64,000 nt of DNA from Thalassolituus sp. UBA674 (GCA_002298335.1 DBNK01000004.1:62001-126000), one strand, 5' to 3'. Positions 34,780 through 44,199 are shown, counted from the first letter of the stretch. The notes: generated by a model not told the origin, from the letters alone. Numbers and translations: made by a program.

Positions 34780-37761
34780 ATGGGTAATATTCTCGACATC
34801 GGTATTTCCGGACTGCGTGCGCATCAGAAAGCCCTGTCCGTCACCGGTAACAACATCACCAACGCCGGGGTGGAGGGTTACTCGCGTCAGGAAGTCACCT
34901 TCAGTGAAAACGATGCCCAGTACCTCGGTGGGACCTGGGTCGGCTCAGGGGTGAATGTGGACTCCGTGCGCCGGGTGTATGACCAGTTCATCACTGAGCA
35001 GCTGCGCAAAGACACCTCCAGCTTTTTTCAGTACAGCGCCATGGCCAGCAATGCCGGTCAGATCGACAGCCTGCTGGCCGATACGGGCACCGGTATCCAG
35101 CCGGGTCTGGAGTCCATGTTCAGTGCCCTTCAGGCGGCAGTGGACGACCCGTCCTCCCTGCCTGCGCGTGAGGTTCTGATCAGTGAATCCAACGCCCTCA
35201 CCGACCGTTTCTCGCTGATCAGCGACCGCCTCTACGAGCAGAACGAAGTGATCAATGGCCAGATGGAGGTGATTGCCTCGCAGATCACCACCATCGCCCG
35301 CTCACTGGCCGACCTGAACGAAGAAATTCAGATCGCCACCGCCTCAGCCAGTGGTAATGAACCCAGTACCATGCTGGATCAGCGTGATCGTCTGCTGCAG
35401 GAGTTGTCAGAGTACGTTGACGTCACCGTGATCGAACAGGACGAAAATGTCTTCAACGTGCTGATCGGTAATGGTCAGGCACTGGTGGTCGGTAATGCCT
35501 ATAACGAGATGTTTACCGCCGAAGGTGCCAACGATCCACAGCGTTCGGATATCTATTTCCGTACCGGCGATGCCACTCTGAACGTCACCAACGAAATCGA
35601 AGGCGGCCAGCTTGGGGGGATTCTGGATTTCCGTGACTCGGTGCTCGACCGCAGCCTGAACGAACTCGGCCGCCTGTCGCTGGTGATTGCCCAGAGCATG
35701 AACGACCAGCACAAACTGGGTATCGATTATGACGGTCTCAAAGGCGGAAACTTTTTTGAAGGCATCAACGATTCACCCAAACCATACCAGCGGGTTCTGG
35801 GTGACAGCGGTAACGCCAATCCGGATGACCGTTTAATCGGGGTGTACATCGAAGACGCCTCGGTACTCACCACCAGCGACTACAAAATTACCTTTCCCGG
35901 TCCGGATGACTACACCTACCGGGTTATCCGCGAGAGCGACAACAAGCTGATGGAAACCAATTCGCTGAGTGGTGTGTTCCCTGATTCCATCCGCGTGGAT
36001 GGAATGGAAATCCGCTTTGAAGACGGCAGCTTTCAGCAAGGCGATGAGTTTCTGGTCACCCCGACCCGCAACGCTGCCCGCGATCTCGCCATGTACGTGA
36101 CCCGTGCGGAACAGGTGGCCCTGGCCTCACCGATTTCCACCGACAGCGCCATCGGCAATATCGGCTCCGGCATGATTGACCCGGGCGAAGTGTATGACGT
36201 CACCACACCCTATTTCTCGGAAGAAGGCTCTCTGACTCCGCCGCTGATTATCCGTTTTACCTCACCGACAACCTATGATGTGCTGGACAACACCGACCCG
36301 GGCAACCCGATTCCGCTGTTTCCTCCCCTGATGAACCAGAAATTTACCCCGGGTATCAGCAACCGCATTCTGCCGGAGTCAGAAGGTAAAACGGCATTCA
36401 CCAGTTTTGGCGGTGTTCTGCCGGTGCAGGCCACCTATCAGGCGCCTGCTCCTGCGGCACTGGTTGAGTCACAGAATGGCTTTTTCCCGGAACGTATCCA
36501 GATTACCTACACCAATCCGGACACTGGCATGAAGGCCACCCAGCCCACTCTGATCACCAGTGCCAATGCCAGTGCACGGGAAATCGCCCAGCAGCTGAGC
36601 CTGCGTCAGGGCGTGGAAGCAACAGCCCGTACCGTCGCCGAGATTTCTGACCTGAAGACCGACCCCAACGGTTTCATGGACACCACCTTCACACTCAATG
36701 GTATCGTCCTGACCGACTCTCTGGGACCAAACCAGAGCAAATACGACAGTGACTATCCGCAGGATGTACCCAGCCCGATTGATACTGATTTTCTGGCAGC
36801 ACGCATCAACGCCAACCGCGAATTGCAGTCGCAGGGCATTATTGCCCGCTCCGACGGCGCCAAACTGACCATCATCGACCTCGAAGGTGACGACCTCGAC
36901 TTTGAAATCAAAGGCGACAAGGGCGACAGCTTCACGCTGGGCAACGGCACTGAAACCGCCGTGGCAGAAACCGGTAACGCACCGGAAACCGCCCTGAATG
37001 AATACGAAGGGTACGACTTTTCCGAAGGCGGGCCATACGCCTACGCCTTTGATGTTCCCGGTCAGGGCAGTTTCAGCTTTGAAATGACCGATGAATACGC
37101 GACGGGTGAAGACATGATCGAAGGCTTCCGTCAGGCCATCGACGACTCGGGCTATGTGTATTCCGGCGAACTCGACATCGGTTTTGATGAGCGTGGCAAC
37201 CTGCACTTCCAGCCGCGTCTGGAGGTAACCGGCACAGGGCCCAACGGATCCAACAAGGTCACTATGGGTGGCCAGCTGAAAGTCATCATGGATGAAAACT
37301 ACAGCATGACGGTCGAACCACCGGGCAACAACCTGTTTGAAACCAACCCGGTCGGTGAAGACGTGCACTTCGGCTTTCAGGTCAACATTGATGGTAATCC
37401 GGAAAGCGGCGACAAATTTACCGTCAACTACAACCTTGATGGCACCTCAGACAGCCGCAACGGCGTTGGTATGGCAGCCCTGCAGTCCACCGATACCGTC
37501 GGCGGCAAGAGCACCTTTTCTGAATCGTACGCCCGCCTGGTCGAAATCGTCGGCGCTGAAACCAGCCGCGCCCAGATCAACCGCGATTCCAGTGAAATTC
37601 TGATGCAGAACGCCCAGAACGAGGTCAACGCCGTCTCGGGTGTGAACCTGGATGAAGAAGCCGCTGCGCTGATTCAGTACGAACTGGCCTACAACGCCAG
37701 TGCCCAGGTGATACAGGTGGCACAGGACATTTTTGACACCCTGATCGGTACCTTCCGCTGA
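34780..37761 (+). CDS. flgK: Flagellar hook-associated protein 1 FlgK, unusually long
   Basis: Junction protein between hook and filament. The conserved N-terminal part (GISGLRAHQKALSVTGNNITN, then GYSRQEVTF) and the C-terminal coiled coil (SGVNLDEEAAALIQYELAYNASAQ) are clear. At 993 residues it is nearly twice the E. coli protein (547) and well above Pseudomonas types. The excess lies between about residues 400 and 880, an Asp/Gly/Thr-rich, beta-type region without Cys, expected to face outward from the junction. The ribosome site is CGGAG 7-8 bases before the ATG. It is followed by flgL after 83 bases. Confidence 0.96.
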   Translation: MGNILDIGISGLRAHQKALSVTGNNITNAGVEGYSRQEVTFSENDAQYLGGTWVGSGVNVDSVRRVYDQFITEQLRKDTSSFFQYSAMASNAGQIDSLLADTGTGIQPGLESMFSALQAAVDDPSSLPAREVLISESNALTDRFSLISDRLYEQNEVINGQMEVIASQITTIARSLADLNEEIQIATASASGNEPSTMLDQRDRLLQELSEYVDVTVIEQDENVFNVLIGNGQALVVGNAYNEMFTAEGANDPQRSDIYFRTGDATLNVTNEIEGGQLGGILDFRDSVLDRSLNELGRLSLVIAQSMNDQHKLGIDYDGLKGGNFFEGINDSPKPYQRVLGDSGNANPDDRLIGVYIEDASVLTTSDYKITFPGPDDYTYRVIRESDNKLMETNSLSGVFPDSIRVDGMEIRFEDGSFQQGDEFLVTPTRNAARDLAMYVTRAEQVALASPISTDSAIGNIGSGMIDPGEVYDVTTPYFSEEGSLTPPLIIRFTSPTTYDVLDNTDPGNPIPLFPPLMNQKFTPGISNRILPESEGKTAFTSFGGVLPVQATYQAPAPAALVESQNGFFPERIQITYTNPDTGMKATQPTLITSANASAREIAQQLSLRQGVEATARTVAEISDLKTDPNGFMDTTFTLNGIVLTDSLGPNQSKYDSDYPQDVPSPIDTDFLAARINANRELQSQGIIARSDGAKLTIIDLEGDDLDFEIKGDKGDSFTLGNGTETAVAETGNAPETALNEYEGYDFSEGGPYAYAFDVPGQGSFSFEMTDEYATGEDMIEGFRQAIDDSGYVYSGELDIGFDERGNLHFQPRLEVTGTGPNGSNKVTMGGQLKVIMDENYSMTVEPPGNNLFETNPVGEDVHFGFQVNIDGNPESGDKFTVNYNLDGTSDSRNGVGMAALQSTDTVGGKSTFSESYARLVEIVGAETSRAQINRDSSEILMQNAQNEVNAVSGVNLDEEAAALIQYELAYNASAQVIQVAQDIFDTLIGTFR

Positions 37762-37844
37762 GACTGATTGCGTATGAAAACAGACCTACCGAACACATTG
37801 ACTGATCAACCGCCGGTGATACCTTCCGGCTACGGAGCCAGAGC

Positions 37845-39083
37845 ATGAGACTCTCTACCCTGCAGACCTACAACAACGGCCTGAACTCCATACTCTCCGC
37901 TCAGGAAGCGGTGAACAAAACCCAGCAACAGGTGTCCAGTGGCCGCCGCGTACTGACCCCGGCGGATGACCCGATTGCTTCGACCAAGATCCTGCAGTTA
38001 CAGCAGGATCTCGCTCAGCGCGAACAGTACGAAACCAATATGGTCGCCGCTGAAAACCGTCTTAACCTGGAGGAAGTCACCCTCAGCTCCATCACCGAGT
38101 CACTGACCCGGGTTCAGGAGCTGACCGTGAACGCCGGTTCCGGCTCACTGACCAAAGAAGACCGCCAGGCCATCAGTGCCGAAATCCGCGAGCTGGAAGA
38201 CGGTCTTGCCAGCCTGTTCAATACCCGCGACCCGAACGGCGAGTTTATTTTTGCCGGTTTCAAAGGCTCGACCCAACCGCTACAGAAAGGCGAAAACGGC
38301 CGTTACAACTACCATGGCGACGAAGGTCAGCGCTATCTGGCCATCGGTGATACCACCCGGGTTCCTACCGGCGACAATGGCAAAAGACTCTTCATGGATG
38401 TGAACTCGGCGAAAAATACTTTCACTACCTCCGTTAATCCGAACAACACTGGTAATACCAAGGTCAACGCCGGATTTGTGGTGGATGAAGACGCGTACGC
38501 CGAATTTTACCCCGATGACCTGGTAGTGACCTTCAATAACGAAAACGCCATCACGCCACCCGGACCCAACTTCACCATCCGCCGCGTTTCGGATAACCGT
38601 GTGGTGGAAGGCATGTCGAACCGGGCTTATGAAGATGGCAAAGAAGTTGTTGTCGCCGGCATCAGCCTGCGCATGAATGGCGAGCCCAAAGCCGGAGACG
38701 AGGTGCTGGCGCATTCATCCTCGAAACAGAGCATCACAGATACGCTGTTCCGTCTGCGTCAGGGGCTGGATACGCTGGAAGACAACCCGGATGATTCCGC
38801 CACTCTGGATATTCTGATCGAAGACAGCCTGACCAACCTGGCCAGTGCACAGACCTCTGTGTCGGAAGTCCGCAGCCAGATCGGTGCGCGCCTGAACATC
38901 ATTGATAATACCCGCAGCATGAGTGAAGACGTAAAGCTGGTCAGCCAGGAGGTTCTGTCGGAATTGTCAGACGTGGATTTTGCCGAAGCGGTGAGCCGTC
39001 TGAGCCTGCAGACCTTCCTGCTGGAAGCCGCACAGCAGAGCTACACCACGATTTCCCGGCTGTCGCTGTTCAACCAGCTCTGA
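37845..39083 (+). CDS. flgL: Flagellar hook-associated protein 3 FlgL
   Basis: Second junction protein, below the first flagellin ring. The 412 residues have a flagellin-like N-terminus (QTYNNGLNSILSAQEAVNKT, then VSSGRRVLTPADDP) and C-terminus (SDVDFAEAVSRLSLQTFLLEAAQQSY). The central domain is longer than in E. coli (317 residues) and about the Pseudomonas size. It is the last gene of the flagellar unit; no flagellin gene follows in this window. Confidence 0.95.
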   Translation: MRLSTLQTYNNGLNSILSAQEAVNKTQQQVSSGRRVLTPADDPIASTKILQLQQDLAQREQYETNMVAAENRLNLEEVTLSSITESLTRVQELTVNAGSGSLTKEDRQAISAEIRELEDGLASLFNTRDPNGEFIFAGFKGSTQPLQKGENGRYNYHGDEGQRYLAIGDTTRVPTGDNGKRLFMDVNSAKNTFTTSVNPNNTGNTKVNAGFVVDEDAYAEFYPDDLVVTFNNENAITPPGPNFTIRRVSDNRVVEGMSNRAYEDGKEVVVAGISLRMNGEPKAGDEVLAHSSSKQSITDTLFRLRQGLDTLEDNPDDSATLDILIEDSLTNLASAQTSVSEVRSQIGARLNIIDNTRSMSEDVKLVSQEVLSELSDVDFAEAVSRLSLQTFLLEAAQQSYTTISRLSLFNQL

Positions 39084-39211
39084 TCCGGGGTTCTCTGAGC
39101 TGGTATTCAGGGCTGACGGCTTTTCTGCCTGCAGCCACTGACCGTCATACACTTTCACAAAAGCGGTGATAGAATCGGGGAACGTTTGTTACCGTTCAGG
39201 ATTCACTGCTT

Positions 39212-40378
39212 ATGAAGATCGCCATTGCCGGTACCGGCTATGTGGGTTTATCCAATGCCATGCTGCTGGCGCAGAACCACGAAGTGGTTGCTGTCGACAT
39301 CGTTCCCGAAAAAGTCGAACTGCTGAACAAGGGCCAGTCGCCGATTGTCGATGCCGAGATCGAAGCCTTCCTGAAAAAACCAGACCTGAACTTCCGTGCC
39401 ACACTTGATAAAGAAGATGCCTACCAAGGCGCCCGTTTCGTGGTCATCGCCACCCCGACGGACTACGACCCGGTCACCAACTACTTCAATACCCGTTCCG
39501 TTGAGAGCGTGATCAGCGATGTGATGAGCATCAACCCGGACGCGGTGATGATCATCAAGTCCACCATTCCGGTGGGTTACACCCGCCAGCTGAAGGAAGA
39601 TACCGGTTGCGCCAACCTGATTTTCTCGCCGGAATTCCTGCGTGAAGGCAAAGCCCTTTACGACAACCTGCACCCGTCACGCATCATCGTCGGTGAACAA
39701 TCCGAGCGGGCGAAAGAATTTGCTGACCTGCTGGTCGAAGGCGCCGTAAAAAAAGACATTCCTGTGCTGTTCACTGATTCCACCGAGGCGGAAGCGGTGA
39801 AACTCTTTTCCAACACCTATCTGGCGATGCGCGTAGCCTACTTCAACGAGCTGGATTCATACTGTGAAACTCATGACCTGAACACCCGCCAGATCATTGA
39901 AGGTGTCGGTCTCGATCCACGCATCGGCAACCATTACAACAACCCCTCGTTCGGTTACGGTGGTTACTGTCTGCCGAAAGATACCAAACAGCTGCTGGCT
40001 AACTTTGAAGAAATCCCGAGCAACATCATCCGCGCCATCGTCGATGCCAACAGCACCCGCAAGGATTTCATTGCCGACTCCATCATCCGCAAGAACCCGA
40101 AGGTGGTGGGCATCTACCGTCTGGTGATGAAGTCCGGCTCGGATAACTTCCGTGCCTCCGCCGTACAGGGCATTATGAAGCGCATCAAGGCCAAAGGCAT
40201 TGAGGTAGTGGTGTACGAACCGGTACTGACCGACACCCGTTTCTTCAATTCCCGTGTGGTGAATAACCTGGACGAGTTCAAAGCGGTTTCTGACGTCATC
40301 GTCGCCAACCGCCTCACCGACGACATCCGCGATGTGGCCGCCAAGGTCTACACCCGCGACCTGTTCGGCAGTGACTGA
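39212..40378 (+). CDS. ugd: UDP-glucose 6-dehydrogenase
   Basis: NAD-dependent four-electron oxidation of UDP-glucose to UDP-glucuronate for surface glycans. The 388 residues are of the short E. coli type: Rossmann motif GTGYVGLSNAMLLAQNHEV (7-25), FSPEFLREGKALYDN near residue 140, and the catalytic Cys in GYGGYCLPKDTKQL near 255. The C-terminal half binds the UDP sugar. It is 128 bases after flgL and on the same strand as cysC and the DHH gene. No glycosyltransferases are adjacent, so which polysaccharide it serves is open. Confidence 0.95.
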   Translation: MKIAIAGTGYVGLSNAMLLAQNHEVVAVDIVPEKVELLNKGQSPIVDAEIEAFLKKPDLNFRATLDKEDAYQGARFVVIATPTDYDPVTNYFNTRSVESVISDVMSINPDAVMIIKSTIPVGYTRQLKEDTGCANLIFSPEFLREGKALYDNLHPSRIIVGEQSERAKEFADLLVEGAVKKDIPVLFTDSTEAEAVKLFSNTYLAMRVAYFNELDSYCETHDLNTRQIIEGVGLDPRIGNHYNNPSFGYGGYCLPKDTKQLLANFEEIPSNIIRAIVDANSTRKDFIADSIIRKNPKVVGIYRLVMKSGSDNFRASAVQGIMKRIKAKGIEVVVYEPVLTDTRFFNSRVVNNLDEFKAVSDVIVANRLTDDIRDVAAKVYTRDLFGSD

Positions 40379-40536
40379 TCCGTCACACCGGTCATGCAGC
40401 CACTGTGATGATTGACCGGAATGACATCTCCCTCCCGTGCAGCCTGCGGGGCGGAGCGGACGCAACTGGCCAGATGGACAAATGCCGGTTCCAATAGGGA
40501 CCCAGTTCTAGTACCTTCTGCTCAGTCGAATACCTC

Positions 40537-40559
40537 GCCTGACAATCTCTGTGTCAGGC
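40537..40559 (+). repeat. Hairpin just upstream of cysC
   Basis: GCCTGACA and TGTCAGGC form a perfect 8-bp stem with a 7-base loop. It ends 21 bases before the cysC ATG, immediately before its AAGGAA ribosome site. It could shield the site, insulate from ugd, or mark an operator. Confidence 0.5.
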
Positions 40560-40580
40560 TCCATAACTTAAGGAAATCAG

Positions 40581-41183
40581 ATGACTACCGAGAACATTGT
40601 CTGGCACTCCACCTCGGTCACCAAAGAAGACCGCTCTGCCCTGAAAAAACAGAAACCCTGCGTACTCTGGTTCACCGGTTTCAGCGGCTCCGGCAAATCC
40701 ACCATCGCCAACGCGGTGGAAAAGAAACTGAACATGATGGCCCACCACACCTACCTGCTGGATGGTGACAACGTGCGCCACGGCCTGAACAAAGGCCTGA
40801 CCTTCTCTGATGAAGACCGTATCGAAAACATCCGCCGTATCGGTGAACTGTCCAAGCTGTTCATTGATGCCGGTATCATCGTTCTGACCGCCTTTATTTC
40901 GCCGTTCCGCTCTGAGCGTCAGATGGTGCGCGATCTGGTGGAAGACGGTGAGTTCATCGAAGTCTTCATGAACACGCCTCTGTCGACCTGCGAAGACCGT
41001 GACCCGAAAGGCCTGTACAAAATGGCCCGCAAAGGCGAAATCAAGAACTTCACCGGTATCGACTCCGGTTATGAGCCACCGGAAACTCCGGAAATCACCC
41101 TCGACAGCTCCACCATGAGCATCGAAGAGTGTGCCGACGCTGTTGTGGCCTACCTGCAGGACAAAGGCGTCCTGCCCGCCTGA
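40581..41183 (+). CDS. cysC: Adenylylsulfate (APS) kinase
   Basis: Phosphorylates APS to PAPS. The 200 residues have the P-loop GFSGSGKST at 33-41, LDGDNVRHGLN near residue 60 and the FISPFRSERQ segment with the conserved Ser near 110, a normal APS kinase. ATP sulfurylase (cysDN or sat) is not adjacent, so the gene is separated from the assimilation operon and placed beside ugd. This suggests PAPS supply for glycan sulfation rather than, or in addition to, cysteine synthesis. That is inference. Confidence 0.96.
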   Translation: MTTENIVWHSTSVTKEDRSALKKQKPCVLWFTGFSGSGKSTIANAVEKKLNMMAHHTYLLDGDNVRHGLNKGLTFSDEDRIENIRRIGELSKLFIDAGIIVLTAFISPFRSERQMVRDLVEDGEFIEVFMNTPLSTCEDRDPKGLYKMARKGEIKNFTGIDSGYEPPETPEITLDSSTMSIEECADAVVAYLQDKGVLPA

Positions 41184-41267
41184 CACTGACTACCCGCCGG
41201 GGACCCATGCAACCGCATCGGTCCCCGGTGTCTTTTCTGCATTTGTCATCAATATTGGGGACTGATA

Positions 41268-42224
41268 ATGGCAAACTATGACATTTTTAACGGCGATGCT
41301 GACGGTATCTGCTCACTGATCCAGCTGCGCCAGGCCATGCCAAAGGAAGCAACGCTGGTCACCGGCGTAAAACGCGACATCAAACTGCTGGCCAGCATTG
41401 AGCCACAGGCCGGTGACGACATCACCGTACTTGATGTGTCCATGGACAAGAACATGAAAGGCCTGCACGCGGCTCTGGAAGCCGGTGCCAAGGTCTTCTA
41501 CGCCGACCATCACCAGGCCGGTGACATTCCGGAACACGCCAATCTGGAAGCCCACATCAACACCGCGTCCAACACCTGTACCGGTCTGATCATCGATTAC
41601 TACCTGGAAGGCAAATACCGCGAGTGGGCCATCACTGCCGCGTTCGGTGACAACATCGATCAGGTAGCCGAAGAGTACTCCGCCAAACTGGGCCTGTCGG
41701 ATGAGCAGAAAGGCCAGCTGCGCGACCTGGGTGTGGCCATGAACTACAACGGTTATGGCGCCAGCCTCGAAGACCTGTTCTACCACCCGGCAGAGCTGTT
41801 CAGACTGACCAGCCCGTACGCGTCTCCGTTTGACTTCATCAAAGAACGTAACGACGTCTACACCACCCTGACCGAAGGCTATAAAAGCGACCTCGAAAAA
41901 GGTCTGACCCTGCCGCCGGTCCGTGAAAACGAACGCGCTGCCATGATCATGCTGCCAAACGAGCAGTGGGCACGCCGTATCAGTGGTGTACTGGGTAACG
42001 AACTGGCCAACATGTATCCAGACCGTGCCCACGTACTGCTGACCGAGCGCAAAGAAGTCGTCGATGGCGAGCCGACCTATCTGGTGAGCATCCGTGCCGC
42101 AAAAACCAACCTCACCGGTGCGGATACCATTGCCGTGAAATTCGGTGGTGGTGGCCGTAAAGGTGCAGCTGGTATCGACGATCTGCTGGCGAAAGACGTT
42201 GACGCCCTGTGGGCCGAATTCTGA
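41268..42224 (+). CDS. DHH family phosphoesterase
   Basis: 318 residues with the DHH-superfamily motifs: FNGDADGICS at the start, DVSMDKN near residue 65, and the signature ADHHQAG near 85, which bind two metal ions. A C-terminal DHHA1-like substrate domain follows, but its usual GGGH motif reads GGGGRKGAAG here. Possible substrates are short oligonucleotides, cyclic dinucleotide products or PAP, the by-product of PAPS-dependent sulfation. Clearing PAP would fit its place after cysC but is inference. It is closed by a terminator. Confidence 0.88.
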   Translation: MANYDIFNGDADGICSLIQLRQAMPKEATLVTGVKRDIKLLASIEPQAGDDITVLDVSMDKNMKGLHAALEAGAKVFYADHHQAGDIPEHANLEAHINTASNTCTGLIIDYYLEGKYREWAITAAFGDNIDQVAEEYSAKLGLSDEQKGQLRDLGVAMNYNGYGASLEDLFYHPAELFRLTSPYASPFDFIKERNDVYTTLTEGYKSDLEKGLTLPPVRENERAAMIMLPNEQWARRISGVLGNELANMYPDRAHVLLTERKEVVDGEPTYLVSIRAAKTNLTGADTIAVKFGGGGRKGAAGIDDLLAKDVDALWAEF

Positions 42225-42269
42225 TCAGAGTTCTGAACAACGGGTTCTGAATCACTAAACGATTCAATG

Positions 42270-42297
42270 AAAACCGGGCATTGCCCGGTTTTTTTTA
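42270..42297 (+). terminator. Intrinsic terminator after the DHH phosphoesterase gene
   Basis: AAAACCGGGC and GCCCGGTTTT pair around a 3-4 base loop and are followed by further T residues, 45 bases after the stop codon. It ends the ugd-cysC-DHH stretch. Confidence 0.9.
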
Positions 42298-42333
42298 TGC
42301 AGGTAGGTAACCGAAAGCAGGGAAGAACCGCTT

Positions 42334-42657
42334 TCAGCTGACAATGTCAATCGTCTTGCTCGCCTGGCTCTGGCCTGTACTGTAAACCGTAACGGCCGAC
42401 CCTTCAGGGAGTGTCTGGCGTCCGTCCGGCAGTGGTCCGAAATACCCGAAGGTACTGGGTAACGTCGGAAGACCGGGTAATGAGGTCGGTAAGTTAGAAA
42501 CCACAGTGATCGGGTCTTCATCCGGAATCGTGATGATCACAGTCACACTGGTGGCTGGCTGGCTCGGGTTCGTGGTGGATACCGACCCGTTGACCGCAAA
42601 GGGATACGGTGTAGTCTCGCTGAATGTGGCCGTATCAATGGTGACCGAATACGTCAT
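42334..42657 (-). CDS. Hypothetical 107-residue beta-type protein
   Basis: Not recognised. The ATG at 42657 is chosen because AAGGAG lies 10 bases before it; an ATG seven codons earlier overlaps that site. The sequence is rich in Thr, Ser, Pro and Val with alternating hydrophobics (VTVIITIPDEDP, SAVTVYSTG), as in Ig-like or carbohydrate-binding beta sandwiches. It has no Cys and no signal peptide. It is a single gene, convergent with the DHH gene, its promoter lying in the 450-base gap to its right. Confidence 0.6.
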   Translation of the reverse strand: MTYSVTIDTATFSETTPYPFAVNGSVSTTNPSQPATSVTVIITIPDEDPITVVSNLPTSLPGLPTLPSTFGYFGPLPDGRQTLPEGSAVTVYSTGQSQASKTIDIVS

Positions 42658-43108
42658 TGGTTGTTTTCTCCTTGTCATCGCTGACAGTCAGTCTGCAGGT
42701 ACAGACGACAACCGCACAGGCATCAGGGGAGGTGCACAGCCGGACACTCCGATGTGAGCGAGGAAGTTAAGAACCGCTGTTCCATCGCCACCTGATCAAA
42801 AGGTCCTTTTCCGCAAACCGTCCTGTAAGCCGGTATCTGACAAAATGCAGCGCCGTCTTAGTTATTGATGGACTGAGATCACCTTAGTGGCCTCAGTCCA
42901 TAGCGTTACTCAGTAGCAACACTTTAAGGCTAGTAGCTGATCTGTAATTTGCCTGCTTTTGTTTGAGACATATTTTGCAAAGTAGTAATTGGCTTTTACG
43001 AATATACACTTCCCGATCAGCCCAATGCCCTGCTTCCCTGATTTACAGGGGTGAATGAAAGCAGATATGGTTGACCCGATATGATCACTTACTGAAGGAA
43101 CAGAAACT
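42658..43108. other. Gene-free spacer of 450 bases
   Basis: Divergent spacer between the 107-residue gene and the acetyltransferase. Apart from the inverted repeat at 42868-42901 nothing recognisable is present. Its right part is AT-rich and should hold the acetyltransferase promoter. Confidence 0.5.
42868..42901. repeat. Inverted repeat with 10-bp perfect arms
   Basis: ATGGACTGAG and CTCAGTCCAT flank a partly complementary centre, giving a near-continuous 14-bp hairpin. No T-tract follows on either strand. Confidence 0.6.
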
Positions 43109-43585
43109 GTGAATATCCAGATACGCCGGTTAACGCCAGCCGATGCAGAGCTGCAGAAAGAGCTCATCTATATTGCTCTGTGGGACCACCCGGATGAGCC
43201 ACGCCGCCCGGTAAACGTGCTCGAGCATCCTGTTGTCCGGGCTTATTACGAAGACTGGGGACGGGAAGGTGATATCGGCCTTCTGGCCGTCAGTAACGAC
43301 AGGCCCGCGGGATTCATTCAATTACGGACCAAAGAATGCGTTACTGAGGAATATGCGTCATTTCCCGAACTGTCGATTGCGGTTTTTCCTGAATTTCACC
43401 GTCAGGGTGTTGCCGGCATACTCTGGAATGCTCTGTGTGAGGAGGCAAGAGATCAGTTTCCCGGAGTCCGTCTGGGTGTGCATCCCCGCAATGATGCCGC
43501 TATCACCCTGTATAAAAAACTGGGATTTACTGTCTATGCCCATCCTCCGGGTGCGTATCCTCAGATGGTTCTGCACTTTGAGTGA
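43109..43585 (+). CDS. GNAT family N-acetyltransferase
   Basis: Acetyl-CoA-dependent transferase, substrate unknown. The 158 residues open with IQIRRLTPADAELQ. The acetyl-CoA loop FPEFHRQGVAGILW (consensus R/Q-x2-G-x-G/A) lies near residue 95, and the closing motif NDAAITLYKKLGF near 130. The start is GTG with AAGGAA 9 bases upstream. It is first of a run of short plus-strand accessory genes. Confidence 0.9.
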   Translation: MNIQIRRLTPADAELQKELIYIALWDHPDEPRRPVNVLEHPVVRAYYEDWGREGDIGLLAVSNDRPAGFIQLRTKECVTEEYASFPELSIAVFPEFHRQGVAGILWNALCEEARDQFPGVRLGVHPRNDAAITLYKKLGFTVYAHPPGAYPQMVLHFE

Positions 43586-43708
43586 TGCACACTTCAGACA
43601 TCTGGTCTGAGTGTATTTCTGGATTAAAAAGAAACTGTTCCTGAATGACTTTAAAATGAAATAATTACAATACTGATGCAGAAATCTGAATAAGAAGAGA
43701 GACTCAAC

Positions 43709-44119
43709 ATGGAAATAAAACAACGAAGTATAATCATATTTCTTCTCTGTTTTCTTCTCAGCCTGACCAGTAATGCCTGTATAGTCCCCCCATCCCAGAG
43801 GATTACATCAGAAGAGGCCAGATTCTTTGATAAGGCTGATGTCGTCTTTTTCGGACGTCTGGATGCAGAACACATAGATGATAATGCCATAAAGCAGACA
43901 GCGGTATTCACCGTTATTAAAAGCTACAAAGGCAATACCAGAGGAAAAGTAACTGTTATTAACCGGATGACCAGCAGCTGCTCCAGGCCTTTTGAAAAAC
44001 CCGGAAGTGCATACTATATCTATGCGCAGACAACGGACGATGAATCATCATATCTGATCGATGGCTTCGCCTCATTCGTCTCACTGGAAGATGCTCAGAG
44101 TTATCACTGGTCTCCTTAA
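43709..44119 (+). CDS. Secreted NTR/TIMP-like small protein
   Basis: 136 residues with a clear signal peptide (about 1-23, ending SNA before Cys24). The mature part starts with Cys, followed by ADVVFFGRL, a VFTVIKSYKG strand and RMTSSCSRPF. This pattern is seen in bacterial netrin/TIMP-like (OB-fold) proteins, where an N-terminal Cys is disulfide-bonded to an internal Cys. The lipobox is poor, so lipidation is uncertain. The coding sequence is clearly AT-richer than its neighbours, hinting at transfer. The assignment is by pattern only. Confidence 0.6.
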   Translation: MEIKQRSIIIFLLCFLLSLTSNACIVPPSQRITSEEARFFDKADVVFFGRLDAEHIDDNAIKQTAVFTVIKSYKGNTRGKVTVINRMTSSCSRPFEKPGSAYYIYAQTTDDESSYLIDGFASFVSLEDAQSYHWSP

Positions 44120-44199
44120 CGCATTTGGGACACTATAAAAAAGCCGCAAGCACCATTCATCGTACAACAACCTGATACTGGGTAACGGAATCCGTGAGC

